A stretch of DNA of 64,000 nucleotides from Carettochelys insculpta (taxonomy: Eukaryota; Chordata; Testudines; Carettochelyidae), in assembly GCF_033958435.1 (NCBI RefSeq), contig NC_134161.1, positions 11,594,001-11,658,000 of the forward strand, written 5' to 3'. The number at the start of each line of letters is the position of its first letter. The stretch's first letter is position 1. The translations under genes and the position numbers were made by a program. This document shows, one piece after another, positions 45,376 to 56,367 of the stretch. The notes beneath the pieces were generated by a model. That model searched no databases. It was given only the letters and a program-made list of their open reading frames with translations, and had not been told where the DNA came from.

Positions 45376-45599
45376 ACGTTAGTTCTACACAGCCAAGTTA
45401 TCTTGAAATAACAGCAGTTATTTTGAAATAACTTTGGCGGCATCTAAATGATGCACACGCTGGTTCCAAACAAATTCGAAATAGCGGGTGCGTTATTTGG
45501 ATTCTGGTAAACCTCATTTCCTGAGGAATAACACCTATTTTGAAATCACCATTTCAGAATATCTCACTTCAAAATAGGGCTGTCGTGTAGTCATAACCC
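45376..45599. mobile_element. Harbinger-like MITE copy
   Basis: ACGTTAGTTCTACACAGCC and GGGCTGTCGTGTAGTCATAACCC-type ends are inverted. Inside are TTATTTTGAAATAAC, TTCGAAATAGCGG and AAACCTCATTTCCTGAGG, in the family order seen at 27404. The target duplication is unclear. Confidence 0.75.
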
Positions 45600-45724
45600 T
45601 ACTGTCTGACTTCCATGAGTGAAGCCATATTGGAAGCTTCGTGAGTGGTTTAAAATTTTGTGCCAGTTTGGAAAATTCAAAGTAGAACGTGAAGATCCAT
45701 GTTTCTGAGATTTTCAGATTTTGT

Positions 45725-45775
45725 TTGTGTCCTTTATTTTATTTTATTGTATTGTATTTTATTTTACTGTAATGC
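45725..45775. repeat. TTTA/TTGTA simple repeat
   Basis: TTTATTTTATTTTATTGTAT and similar low-complexity text. Confidence 0.85.
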
Positions 45776-45944
45776 CTATTTCCATCCTCAAAAACTGTCA
45801 GGGTTTGACAACATCCCATTCTGTCCCTGCCCACAGCCAGTGTTCTCAAGTTTAGCTCCTAAATTCTAATTTGGGCACCTCATAAGACTAGCTGGAGGTT
45901 TAGCAGGAGGCTCTCCTATGATGCTAAGGGTTTCACAGTTCTGA

Positions 45945-46175
45945 ACATCAGGATATCAGCCTTCAGCTACCTGAAGGTGGGTTCTAAAGAGGGTGGAGAG
46001 AGGCTGTTCTCAGTAGTGACGGATGGCAGAACAAGGAGCAATGGTCTCAAGTTGCAGTGGGGGAGGTATAAGTTGGATATTCGGAAACACTGTGCCACTC
46101 GGCGGCTGGTGAAGCACTGCAATGCATGAAAGGTGGTGAAATCTCCATCCCTAGCAGTTTTTAAATCCCACTCAC
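45945..46175 (+). mobile_element. CR1 LINE 3' fragment
   Basis: CAGCTACCTGAAGGTGGGTT, GGCTGTTCTCAGTAGTGACG, GCAGAACAAGGAGCAATGG and GTGAAATCTCCATCCCTAGC follow the CR1 C-terminal and 3' region. The terminal repeats are missing. Confidence 0.88.
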
Positions 46176-46189
46176 TGTTGCTTGGGCAT

Positions 46190-46425
46190 CACAGGCTTGG
46201 TGCTGAGCCCTGGGAAGAAGTGGCTGGGCGTGTGCCTGGAGGCTGCAAACCAACACTGCGCTGGAGCGGGAGCAGCCAGGGGACAGGGATGCAGGGTGTA
46301 GGACTGGTGCTAAACTGGGGTTGGGAGGCTGGGGGACAGGGATGGGGGCTGCTGGACTGGTGCTGAGCCGGGGTGGACATCCAGGGGATGGGGATGGGGG
46401 CAGCAGCTGCCTAGGGCACCATGGA
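46190..46425. repeat. G-rich minisatellite, about 53-bp unit
   Basis: GGGGACAGGGATGCAGGG, GACTGGTGCTAAACTGGGG and then GGGGACAGGGATGGGGGC, GACTGGTGCTGAGCCGGGG show at least two units of about 53 bp plus partial ones. The open frames over it are chance. Confidence 0.75.
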
Positions 46426-47442
46426 ATTTGGGGCAATTTGGTTCTCCAAATTTCACCGTGCCCATCACAGCTGTCTGTTTTGCATAAGGGTATGGACAGC
46501 CGTATTCCCCAAACCCCTTTTCAAGCCTTGTTTTTAGAGAGGGGAGAATAAACAAGAAAGCAGCATGATTGGAGACTAGCTGGTAGATTGAAAGCTCAGT
46601 TCTGAAGCTGCCCATATGAATTGGTTGACCATATTTTCCCCATGAAATATAAATTTTATCAGGGGAGCCAGATGTGGGTGGCCAGGAAGGTGAGGCTTTA
46701 ACAACAAAATTGCACCAAACTAAAAGGCTTTTAGAGCGTGAGCGATGGCTGCAGAACTTGCCTGCTGAGAAATTTGACAAAAATCATTTTGTTGACCAAA
46801 CTCGACCTGTCAGATGCACTTAATCTATTATCTCGATCAAATCAACTCTGACGACTCTCTCAGATTGTGCTGTCATCAAAATTGATTTTATCAAACAAGA
46901 TAATCTTTGATGTCAACAGGCAACACTTGGTTAAAACTCTAATTGCCCCCCATACTTTCTTTTCCCACAGGCAAAATGCAATCCTGAGTCACAATTAAAC
47001 ATAGTTACTCCGTCCCCCTTCCCCCCTCCTCCACCAGCCCACCATGGTCCCCCAAACCAGAAAAGAAATTGGAAGAGGTTAAACTGGGGAGAACATCTCG
47101 CAAACCTGCAGACCCCTTCATGCTCGCAAAGAACAGCTAAGCATGGACGGCCTGGTTTGTAACAAACAGCTGGCTGAGTTGTGCTTGAAAATGATGTGCA
47201 TCCATTTGTATTTGACATGGTGGTGAGTCCCTGATTATGCACGCCAGCTTGCCTTTGTGCGCACAGGCTGGGCTTTTCAAATGAGCCCAGGGTGTTAGGC
47301 GCTGAGCACTGGGTGAAAGTCAATAAGACCTGGTATGTGAATTATTTAGACCCCACTGAAAATCTGTCGTCAGAACGAGAGTGTCCATGCATGGCTTGGG
47401 CTTTTTGCTTACAATAAACAGACGACTGGATGACCAAGCACT
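46426..47442. other. Intronic stretch, nothing recognised
   Basis: No repeat or gene supported. A 156-codon minus-strand frame at 46310-46780, partly over the minisatellite, and a 130-codon one at 46931-47323 lack family features. Confidence 0.4.
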
Positions 47443-47760
47443 GTCTAGACCATCCCCAATAGATGTCTGTCTAACTCGCTCTAAAATATCTCCAGTGATG
47501 GAGATTCCACAACCTTCCTAGGCAATTTATTCCAGTATTTAACCAGCTTGACCAGGAGGATGTTTTTCCTGATGTCCAACATAAACCTCCCTTGCTGCAG
47601 GTTAAGCCCAACGCTCCTTGTCCTATCCTCAGAGGCCAAGGAGAAATTTTTTTCTCCCTTCTCCTTGTAACAGTCTTTTTATGAGCATCAGCTCTTTGCA
47701 GGAAGCCAGCACAAAGTCTGCGTGCCATTGAAGTCTCATGCAGGTCTGTTTTAAAGATTA
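47443..47760 (-). mobile_element. CR1 LINE 3' fragment, second subfamily
   Basis: On the minus strand it carries CR1 tail text. On + this appears as CCAGTGATGGAGATTCCACA, GGCAATTTATTCCAGTATTT and GATGTTTTTCCTGATGTCCA, with CCTTGTCCTATCCTCAGAGG. Its sequence differs from the CR1 copies at 1132 and 36441. Confidence 0.85.
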
Positions 47761-49263
47761 ATGGGGAAATTCTTTCCTGCATGGATTTTGTATGGGCCTT
47801 TTGCCTGGGGGTGAATTTCACCTAGATCCTAGATAAACAGTGTTTTGTGCAAACCTCCAGATCCCAAATATTAGAACTAGTGCAAAATCAGAAAGCACTG
47901 CTTATTTATCTCTTATAAATCAAATTCCCCAGGAGGTTTCCCTGAGAGATCAGTCACCAACATACTTGGACAGTTTGTGGCTTCTTTGTTCCACTGACTA
48001 CTCCATCACTGTCTCCAGCTTTGCTGGCTCAGTACCACCCCATCCATATGTTTCCCCCTTTGGTACTCTGTGCTGCTAACATCAACTTGATCGCTTTGAT
48101 TTTCTTTTGATGTTGCCCTTTGTCCCCAGCCTTAATCTGTGTTTGTGGTTTTCAGGCTGTGGTCTGCAGAACCCTGGGCATCCACAGAACTAAGTCTAAG
48201 GGGACCACAGAAGGTAGCTGTTGTCACAGGCCATTCGTTTTCAGCCTGCGTTCCGTGGGGCAGTGGGGGTCTGTCTGCAGGCTATGTTGAAGCTTTCCGA
48301 TGGAGTCTGCACCCCCATTTGAAATATTTTAAGGGGCCACCAGTGAAAAAGAGATTGAAAGCGTTGGCCTATTTTGACTGCTATTGCATCAGCTGAGGGA
48401 CCTGTTCTCTGGCAGCACCTGAGGTCGGGTCTATGTGTGTGCTCTTTGAATAGTATAGCCATGATAAAAACATCTCACGACCTGGAGAAGGAGCTCTTTT
48501 TAGCTTCACCAGCAATAGCACTATTAGCTTCTTTTAGGCCATCATCCCCTAAAGGGTGTGAACAGGACAATGGCCAAACAATAAAAGAGGGCTCTGCATT
48601 TTCAGTGGGGACATTAGCACGTCGCAACTGTACAGCAGGTCTTGCTCTTTCAGCACATGTCCATATGGCGCAGATGCAATTTCAAGCAACATGGTCACAA
48701 TCAATTTTTCTGATGAAAAACCCCTGCATTCAAAATTGTGTCACCGCCAATTTGTTTAAATCTCCAATCCTGCTGCATTTTACTTATTGTATTGGAGCTC
48801 TTTCGATAGATGCCAGCCACTTGTTTCCTTGACAGCAAAGATGATCTGACCTCAGCGGAGCAGCCCACAGTAACGTTCAGAAGCTTATATTGTGTGATGG
48901 TTGGGGAGAATGTTCGGAACAAATTAGATCAACGGAAAGCTTAGAAGCCACACAGATGGCTTTGACAACATTACTCCTCTCATGAAAGGAGTGAGTGAGA
49001 TCTGCAGGGAACTAAGAAACCCTGGTGCTCTTTTGGTGGGAGGCAGAATTCTCTCTGCTGTACAATAAAATATTGTGAAAGGTTCTGCACCCTTAATAGA
49101 ACAACGAAGTCAAGATACCACACTGAGGTACCAGAGAGGTCTCAGAGTGAGGATAAAAGAAGCAAAGAAAGCAAACTGCTCCCCCTAAGGGATCAGGGAG
49201 GAAGTTTTCCACCTTAGGTACCACCAGCTAATGAACTGAGCTCAAAGGAAGGGTTCAAAATTA
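47761..49263. other. Intronic stretch with a possible hAT-like end
   Basis: GGTTTTCAGGCTGTGGTCTG near 48149 and AAAGAGATTGAAAGCGTTGG near 48347 could be the two ends of an old hAT-like element. The evidence is thin. A 152-codon frame at 48374-48832 has no features. Confidence 0.3.
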
Positions 49264-49686
49264 TTAAAGAACTACTGAGTGAATAATAAACCCATTCCAT
49301 CCTCTTATGTATTTTGCGGTGACTCGACAGCGTTGAGTTTGATTGTCCCTAACAAGACAGATCGTCCATTCATGGCCATCCTTTGTATCTGAGAAGTAAT
49401 TAACCACTTGCAAAATGACAGTGTTCAAATGGAATTTCTGACTGGTGCCTCCTCCAGAAATAATGATGCGGTTGTTGTCACAGTAGCAAAAGACAAAAGC
49501 TCTTTGCTGTGTTCCAAAACCACCTCTCCATTTGTGCTTCAGTCCAACTTGGTAGCCGTGACAATTAATTTCCTCTGAGGATATCTTCCCTCTCTCTCTG
49601 TGTGTATTTCTAGTGTTCTTTTCCACAACGAGTCCTAGAGGCGTACTTGTCGGGAAAGTCCAAAAAACGCTCACTGCGGCTATCAA
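49264..49686 (-). other. Unrecognised 140-codon open frame
   Basis: A minus-strand frame of 140 codons with balanced composition, including CHGYQVGLKHKWRGGFGTQQ and SDTKDGHEWTICLVRDNQ. I do not recognise a family. It lacks a convincing start context, splice-flanked ends or a polyadenylation pattern. It could be a retrocopy scrap, a conserved non-coding element that happens to be open, or chance. Confidence 0.15.
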
Positions 49687-50744
49687 GTCTGCGTATTTTT
49701 AGTAAGCTGCAGTATTGACAGTGATTTCAATAGAGCTGTAGTGCGAGACGGAGCCGGCTGATGCCTGCAGCCTCAGAGTAACAGAGAGTTAAATAACAAT
49801 GTATTCTTTACTCTGTTGTTCCTTTCTGCTCAGGGGAAACTTCAGATTTTTATTTTTAAAACCACATTCTGTGCATCACCTTGGCCCCTTCCATGTTGCA
49901 CGGCTGGGACTTGATGTGCAAGGAGCTGCACGTGTTGTCCCAATCCCACAAAGTTCCGAATGTTAATCATGTAAGCAGGCACTCACTTCATTGATTTTCG
50001 TAGTCCCTGCTCACATGCTTTAAATGGCATATGTGTCTCAGCAGTTTGCTGGATCAAAGGGCCTGAGACTCAGCACCATGCATGACCAAGGCTTAGGTGT
50101 GCTCTGACGAGAGGAAATTGTACAAAACTTACACTTACGTGCAGTGCATTTTTTGTGCCTGAGTACCAGCACCTCAGCAGCTCCAGGAACGGGATTGGCT
50201 GGGGATGGAGGTGAGTACTGGCTCCCCCACTTCTTTTTTTCTTTAACCAAGAAAAAAGCACTGCTTATATTTTACCTTTCAGCTAAAAACACAATGTGCA
50301 TTATAATTGCATGTTAATAAATTAAGCTTCACCATGATATTGCCATCATCCTTATTTAATTAATAATTATATCACTTGTTTGTTTTATTGCATTAGAACC
50401 TGGAGCTAATAGAGCCTAATGAAGGAGCAGGGCACCTTTGCACAAAGCACTGTAAAAAGATGCAGGAGACAGCCCTGGCTTCAGCCACTCACTTCAGGGT
50501 GCTATCGGTGAATGAAATAAAGTGCCTGAAAGGACAGGAAGGTAGCAGAAAGAGTGCATTTTCATGCAGACTAGCTGTGGTTGTTCCCCTTGACTAGCCA
50601 ATAGGTACATATGAAAGAAAGGGACATTGCCCATTTAAAAATCATGTGTTGCAAAGGAAGTCATATCTTTCTCTACCTTACTACTATCATCCTGGATTGT
50701 TTCATATGGAAGCATTGTAGAAAGCTAGTTGATGTGCTTATGGG
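49687..50744. other. Intronic stretch, nothing recognised
   Basis: AT-rich, with TTAATTAATAATTATA near 50355-50370. No repeat family supported. Confidence 0.4.
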
Positions 50745-50866
50745 CATCTGACAAAGTGGGTTCCGGCCCTCAAAAGTTTATGCCCAAATAAATGTGTTAG
50801 TCTTTAAGGTGCCACTGGTCTCCTCATTGTTTCTGGTGAAACAGACTAACATGGCTACCCCTCTGA
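50745..50866. repeat. Foldback repeat family B, half copy
   Basis: CATCTGACAAAGTGGGTTCC, AAATGTGTTAGTCTTTAAGG, TGCCACTGGTCTCCTCATTG and CAGACTAACATGGCTACCCC give one half of the family plus its outer flank. Confidence 0.85.
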
Positions 50867-51974
50867 AGTTCATGTATTGCTAGGGGTGTAACTATGTGCA
50901 TTTCTCTTGGCTTAGCCACTGCAAGTCAACAGAGTCAGTTTCACTTTTAGGTTCTTAGTGATGAAGAATTTGGTTATCAGTCACTGAAGAGGAAGTGTTT
51001 ATGGGTTTATAAGCAGTGAACGTCACCAGATTTTTTTTAGGAAATATTTCTATTGGTCTTCTCTAACACCTTCTTTTTGTGGAATGCAAATAATGGTCCA
51101 AATTCAAATTGAAGGTGTCCTTTTAAATGTTGTAGTAATCTTGCTAGTGTGTATTTGTACCATTGACCACCTTTGGATGCACTCAGAATTGTTCAGTTGT
51201 GTGTCATAGACCCTATATTGCTTACAGCAATTCTCCTTTAGGTGGCCCAGACATTTGGAGCAGATGAACCTGTGTTCTGTTCCTGTTATTGTTGGGAGGA
51301 TCTGAGTTGCCATATATCTGTGGCTGCGTGATCACTGCAAGGTCTTGTGTAACCATGTATATGTTCCAGTGGTGTTCTCATTTGGAGATGGAGGACTCTA
51401 AGGACACAAAAGAGATTAAGGCTAAAATTTTAACACTGTGCTGTTTAAGGGTTAGGGATCTGCATAAGTATCTGGTCCTCAGAGGCTGGCTGCAGATAGG
51501 TGCCTAATTATGGATTTAGGTGCCTCATCTTAGACATCTGAATGTTTCACTCAAGATCATTCAGTAATCAGTGGCAGAGTCTAAAAAAGCACCCACAGTG
51601 CCCGCTGCTTGTTCCTTTTTCTGATTCCCAGCCACTAGTCACCACTGTCTCTGAAGGTGTGCGGTTGGAGGTATGATTACAGCACCTGCAGTCACACCCA
51701 AGCTAACAGTGAAGCCATGGCCAGGCTGATTTTGTCACAGGCTATACTCACCCACCCAGCGAGCCCTCTGAAGTCCACACTCTTGGCACCTGAGCCAAAC
51801 AGATCAAAGCTAGCTCAGTCATGTCTATACATGGGCAATCACTCCAGTAGATCTACCCTTACTGCCGGAGCACAGCAAGGAATCCAGTAGCAGAAAGAAC
51901 AGCACTCTTCTCTGTCTGGTTGTACAGCTGTTGTAAAGCACTACGTCACACACACATCTGCTCTAGCTGGTCAT
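50867..51974. other. Intronic stretch, nothing firmly recognised
   Basis: Near 51490-51560 phrases such as TAGGTGCCTAATTATGGATT resemble an old reptile SINE-like repeat. No genes. Confidence 0.35.
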
Positions 51975-52270
51975 AGAGGGAAGATAGTCTGGTCGTTAAG
52001 ACTTTGGATTGAGGTGTACCACTGCTGGACTCATTTCCCAGTTTTGCTACTGACTTTGGATGTGTATTCTGTCTTGTCATTTAATCTCTCCATGATAGTC
52101 CTCTTCTGTAAAAATAGAGAGAGTGAAACTCTTTTGTCTCTCTTGCCTGTTTGGAGCCTGAATTCCGTAGGAAGGGGATGATCTCTTGCTGTGGTAATGT
52201 ACAGCACCTAGCACAATGGGGTTCTCAGCTGAGGTTGCCAGGCATTACTGTAAAACAAATACTAATAAGG
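51975..52270 (+). mobile_element. MIR/CORE-SINE copy
   Basis: GGTCGTTAAGACTTTGGATT, CCCAGTTTTGCTACTGACTT, TGTCTTGTCATTTAATCTCT and TGTACAGCACCTAGCACAAT follow the head, core and 3' part of a reptilian CORE-SINE. It ends in GTAAAACAAATACTAATAA. Nearly complete. Confidence 0.82.
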
Positions 52271-52864
52271 GGAGTAAAAAAAGACTCCAGGGAAAAGATG
52301 AGACATCAAATGACAGGCTTGCATCTGCTCATTTTTACTGCTGCTGCCAGGTCTCTTCTTCCCATCTGTAAAGGAAATAAATACATTAGAGTTGATTAGT
52401 CCCTCGCCAGAGCTCTGACCCAGCCAATGCTTTTTATAGAAAGTTTTACTTCCCTCGCAAAGCTTAACCGGTGTCGTTAATACATTTCTCCTTCCTTTGC
52501 TGGCTTCACACACACCATCTAATTAGTTTCTGGATTGTGTCATCTCCACCAGCTCCATCCTTGCTGGGCTGGGAGACTCAGACAGAGATATAAATGGAGA
52601 GCACTTTATATAGCAGCAGAGCAAGAGGTGGTGTTTAGGTATGTTTGTGCCCAACCTTTGTTAAGGTTATGGCCATGCTTCCTGGAATGACAGCTAATGA
52701 AAGGCACGGCTGCACAACTAGGCTGGAGGATTAAAAAGGCAACAGCAAACAATTCCATGATGAGTTGGGTTTTTTTTTGGGGGGGAGGGGGGAGGGGGTA
52801 GCCTCTGGAGAGCTACAATGGGCTTAAGAGGACTGGGGGTAGTATCAGCAAGCATCTGCTAGTG
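52271..52864. other. Intronic stretch with a poly-T/poly-G run
   Basis: TTTTTTTTTTGGGGGGGGAG followed by GGGGGGAGGGGG at 52768-52798 is a simple homopolymer tract. Otherwise nothing. Confidence 0.6.
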
Positions 52865-52925
52865 TTCCTGGATTCCAGTGCTGGAAAGGACCATCATGAT
52901 CAGCTAGTCTGACTTCCTGTGTGAC
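52865..52925 (-). mobile_element. CR1/L3-like 3' region, left part of an interrupted copy
   Basis: GATTCCAGTGCTGGAAAGGA, CCATCATGATCAGCTAGTCT and GACTTCCTGTGTGAC are the minus-strand CR1-type end. It is broken at 52926 by a family A MITE. Confidence 0.8.
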
Positions 52926-53116
52926 CAGTGTGTTCCCTGTAAGCTGGGTGCTTGTGTGGCTGTTCTGGAGAAATTCTAGGTCCACCTAGCTGATTAGCAG
53001 GACTCCCACCACTAGGTTTGTGTTTCTATTGGTGGTACACATTTGCACATAAAAATTATTCCACACGTTTGGAAAAAAAATCTGCACATGGATGGAAAAG
53101 GTTAGAGGGCATATTG
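52926..53116 (+). mobile_element. 191-bp MITE family A copy nested in a CR1/L3-like element
   Basis: CAGTGTGTTCCCTGTAAGCT opens it and GTTAGAGGGCATATTG closes it. TGTGTGAC (52918-52925) and TGTGCGAC (53117-53124) form an 8-bp duplication with one difference. The LINE sequence continues on both sides. Internal CCACCTAGCTGATTAGCAGG, GTGTTTCTATTGGTGGTACA and TTATTCCACACG are diagnostic of the family. Confidence 0.93.
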
Positions 53117-53124
53117 TGTGCGAC

Positions 53125-53300
53125 CCAGGCCAGAGAATTCTCCCAAATGTAATTCCTAATGCAGATCTTTGAGAAAAAAATCCAGATTGGTTTAGAAAAT
53201 TGCCAGTGGTAGAGAATACACAGTGATCATGGTTAATTTGTGACAATGGTTAATTACTCTCCCTTTTAAAAACTGTATGCCTTCTTTCCAGACATTCCTC
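53125..53300 (-). mobile_element. CR1/L3-like 3' region, right part
   Basis: CCAGGCCAGAGAATTCTCCC, AAATGTAATTCCTAATGCAG, AATTGCCAGTGGTAGAGAAT and CAATGGTTAATTACTCTCCC follow the text that adjoins the left part in intact copies of this reptile LINE. Confidence 0.78.
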
Positions 53301-53550
53301 CTCTACAATGGACATGCTAGCGTGAGTCTGTCGAATCAGACTGGGAGGCTCCTTCCCAGCTGCTGTGCCATTGACATACCCTGAGAGGGCTGAAAGAGTC
53401 TGAAATTGTCTGAGAAAGCCAGGGACCCTGATAAAGAGTCTGAAAGGCCCACAGAGAGGGCAGGACAGCTCCCCAGAGGACTGAAGGGAGCCTGAGATAC
53501 CTGGGAAAAGTCAGAGAGTCGCTAAAGGGGCAGAAAGGACAAGAGAGAAA
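53301..53550. other. Intronic stretch, GA-rich
   Basis: Contains recurring CTGAGA, GAGTCTGAAA and AGAGGGC units without a stable period. No family. Confidence 0.35.
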
Positions 53551-53850
53551 GGCCAGGTCTACATACACTACCAGAGAAAGTCAACCTATGATGCACAGTT
53601 TCGGCTGTGAGAATAGTGTAGTGGGAGTTGACGTATGTTAGGTTGAATTTCTGTGGCGTCCTTACTGCGTGATGTTGATCGGAGAAACTCACCTGTCAAC
53701 TTCCATAACTCCTTGTGACCCAGTGCTCTACTGGAGTTTACAGGGGCACCATCAGTGGTTGATTTAGTGGGTCCTCACTAGACCGGCAAAATCAAACCCC
53801 AGGAGATCAATTTCTGGAGTGTTGATCTCTGGGCAAGTGAAGATAAGCCC
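53551..53850. mobile_element. 300-bp MITE with 3-bp target duplication
   Basis: GGCCAGGTCTACATACACTA and CAAGTGAAGATAAGCCC are imperfect inverted ends. AAA flanks both sides (53548-53550 and 53851-53853). GGCAAAATCAAACCCCAGGA near the right end is shared with the element at 38907. Confidence 0.8.
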
Positions 53851-54113
53851 AAAGACGGAAATTGTTGGAAAAACAGTGAAGAGGCTCAGAAAGGATCTGA
53901 GAAGTGTGGATTATGGTCACCTCTACCATGTCAATGGAACTGGTAGAGACTTAGGTAGCTAAACACTATGGGAATGTTTATTCAGGTGGCTTTGGGCTGG
54001 TTCTGTGACAATGGGCATTTACTTGTGTTAATGTAGAAGAACCCTGGGGTGAGGGTGGCACCCCAGAATGCTGCTGGAGCTGGTTTACAGAGCCTCTAGG
54101 AGTGTGCTGAGCT

Positions 54114-54206
54114 TCAGAGGTAGCTGAGTTAGTGTGTATCTTCAAAAACAGCAAGAAGTCCTGTGGCCCCTTGTACACTAACAGATATTTTGGAGCATAA
54201 GCTAGG
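54114..54206. repeat. Foldback repeat family B, half copy
   Basis: TCAGAGGTAGCTGAGTTAGT, GTGTATCTTCAAAAACAGCA, AGAAGTCCTGTGGCCCCTTG and AACAGATATTTTGGAGCATA carry the outer flank and one half of the family. Confidence 0.9.
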
Positions 54207-55984
54207 TGAACAATTCATCCCTGGACCCTTCTGGCTTTAACAAAACAGAGATGTGTAGAGACTTATAAGAGGCGGTTATAGGTCCGTGACAGCATCTGGA
54301 TTGAGAAAGGCATTAACAACGAATGTAAAGAGGGCCCTGGCTTACCTTACAACTACAAAGGCAGCAGGAAAGTGCTCACACAGCAAGGTAAAATAAAGTG
54401 CCTATCTCCATGTGAGCAGCCACAGAGTTCTCATGAACACTCACTCAGCGTAAAGGAGGCAGAACTCTCCTACGGAGTCCAGGAGCAATGAGAATACATC
54501 CTACACACGCAGCACATGCTAGGCAAAAGCCATGGGGAGAAGGCTTTTGGCTCGGAAAGTGCCTCTGGAATGGGCACAATGGCCTTAAGAAGAGAGAGAG
54601 AGTTGTGGTGATGCAGCAATGTGAAAGAAACATTGTGCTTGGTGGCTTTCGCTATGTTTTCTCTTGGCGCTGCATTGCAATGCTGGCAGCAATGTGACTT
54701 CCCTGCCAGCCTGGATCCCACCTCTCTAGCCTAAGCCCAGGCCTAGAGTTGCCATCTCTCGGGGACAATGAGCTCTCTCCATGGCCCCTTTTTTGGCACT
54801 TCTGTTGCTAAAGGAGGCCAATGATGTGGCCATGAATACAGTAGAAAATGGATGGCAAGCATAAGCCAACCAATAGCAAACAAACAGGCAAAGATGTTGG
54901 TCACAACAGATGGGAGTGGAGTCAGTCTGCTGCCCCAGAGCTGAAAGGCTTCTGGCAATAGATGAACCAGCTGAGAGGGTTATTTCATTGTATCTCTTGA
55001 TTTTCGTACGATGGTGGTTTTCATCAAAAGATGTGTTACCCTGCAAACAAAGCAGGCTGAGTTGTTCCGTGGTTAGGGTAGCAGCTTTGCCTATGGATAA
55101 GCCCAGAGTTCAACTCCTTGGTCTGCTGTAAACTGTCTCGATTATTTTGGGGCACATTAATTAGATCGGTGTTCCTTAACTTTTTTGATCCCAGGCAGTG
55201 GCTTCCTGCCTTTGTAACATGTGTCTGGGATCAGTCTGGGACTGTTAGTCGTCCACTAACTCATTGCTGAAACTACAGAAGTCAACACCCTATGCTTCAG
55301 ATTTCTTTGGAGAAAACAGTACTTCCCTACTCCAGGGGGGTGCTGTGATGATAAGTACATTGAAGAGTGAGACCTACTGATAAAAAGGCGATGTACTATA
55401 ATTGTTGGTGTGATTAGGTTGTTACATGGACCAGCTGGGACCAACAGAATTCAATAATTTTAAAAAATGGGAATTTTCACCAGAAGGTGAAGTGTAAATG
55501 AAAAAAATAAGTGTGAGGGCCATGTGTGGAAGTTGGACCAAACTTTCCCGAACCGCACGTAATGTTATTTTAATTTAGGGCTTGGGCCAGCTCGTACTTC
55601 AGCTGAAGCCGTTCATTTGCCAGGCCCTGTCTCATACAGCTCCTTCTTGTGCATAAGGGAACCAGTTCCTAGTGGCGTTGCTGACACGGAGAGATGCCAT
55701 CCTACCAGAGTGTCAGAAAAGCTGTAGAACTGGGCTGTGTCAGTGATCATGCATGCAGATTGAGGAAGGCTGCGTAATGATTGCTTTTCCTGCCACATAC
55801 TCCATGCAGAGACTTTTTGGACTCTGGGATGAGAGCAGAGGCCCTGAGAGAGGCATGCATGGGGTAAGTGGAGCAGGATGGGAAGAGCACAGGGTTTCAG
55901 AAGACTAGAAATCTCCGAATGAAGTGAAAAGTAGAAAGAAACGGAGCCCGACCCTCAGACGGTAGGGAGACAGGTTTGCAGCAG
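54207..55984. other. Intronic stretch with a possible hAT-like end
   Basis: CGGTGTTCCTTAACTTTTTT near 55168 resembles an hAT left end without a visible partner. Nothing else is recognised. Confidence 0.35.
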
Positions 55985-56183
55985 TTATCAGAGACACAGC
56001 CAAGTTAGTCTGTGTCTTCAAACACAACAAGAAGTCCTGTGGCACCTTATAGACTAAACAGATATTTTGGACCATCAGCTTTCATGGGCGGAGAAATCTG
56101 ATGAAGCGGGTCTTTGCCCACGAAAGCTTATGCTCCAAAATATCTGTTCGTCTATGAGGTGCCACAGGACTTCTTGTTGTGTT
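55985..56183. repeat. Foldback repeat family B, full palindromic copy
   Basis: The left half (GAAGTCCTGTGGCACCTTAT, AACAGATATTTTGGACCATC, AGCTTTCATGGGC) is mirrored in the right half (GCCCACGAAAGCTTATGCTC, AAAATATCTGTTCGTCTATG, GGTGCCACAGGACTTCTTGT) around GATGAAGCGGGTC. The arms are about 70 bp with few differences. The outer flank CAAGTTAGTCTGTGTCTTCA is kept only on the left. Confidence 0.93.
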
Positions 56184-56236
56184 TGCATAAATGTTCCCCA
56201 TTACCTGAGCACTTGAGTGGCCACCCAGGAGAAGTT

Positions 56237-56367
56237 CAGTTGTTCCCTACTAATTAGCAGAGTGCCCACAGCTGGCGGCATGTGTTTCTATTGTGGCACA
56301 TGCCTCAGGGTTCGTAACAAAATTTGTTCCACCCTTGGATGGAAGAAAATCAGCAGGAACACAGGTT
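56237..56367 (+). mobile_element. MITE family A, internally deleted copy
   Basis: CAGTTGTTCCCTACTAATTA, GCAGAGTGCCCACAGCTGGC, GTGTTTCTATTGTGGCAC and AAATTTGTTCCACCC, with the end AGCAGGAACACAGGTTG, match family A. The CTGTAAGCTG segment after the left end is missing. Confidence 0.82.

Noticed and set aside
46310..46780. 156-codon minus-strand frame
   Set aside because: It partly overlaps the G-rich minisatellite and has no family features in the remainder.
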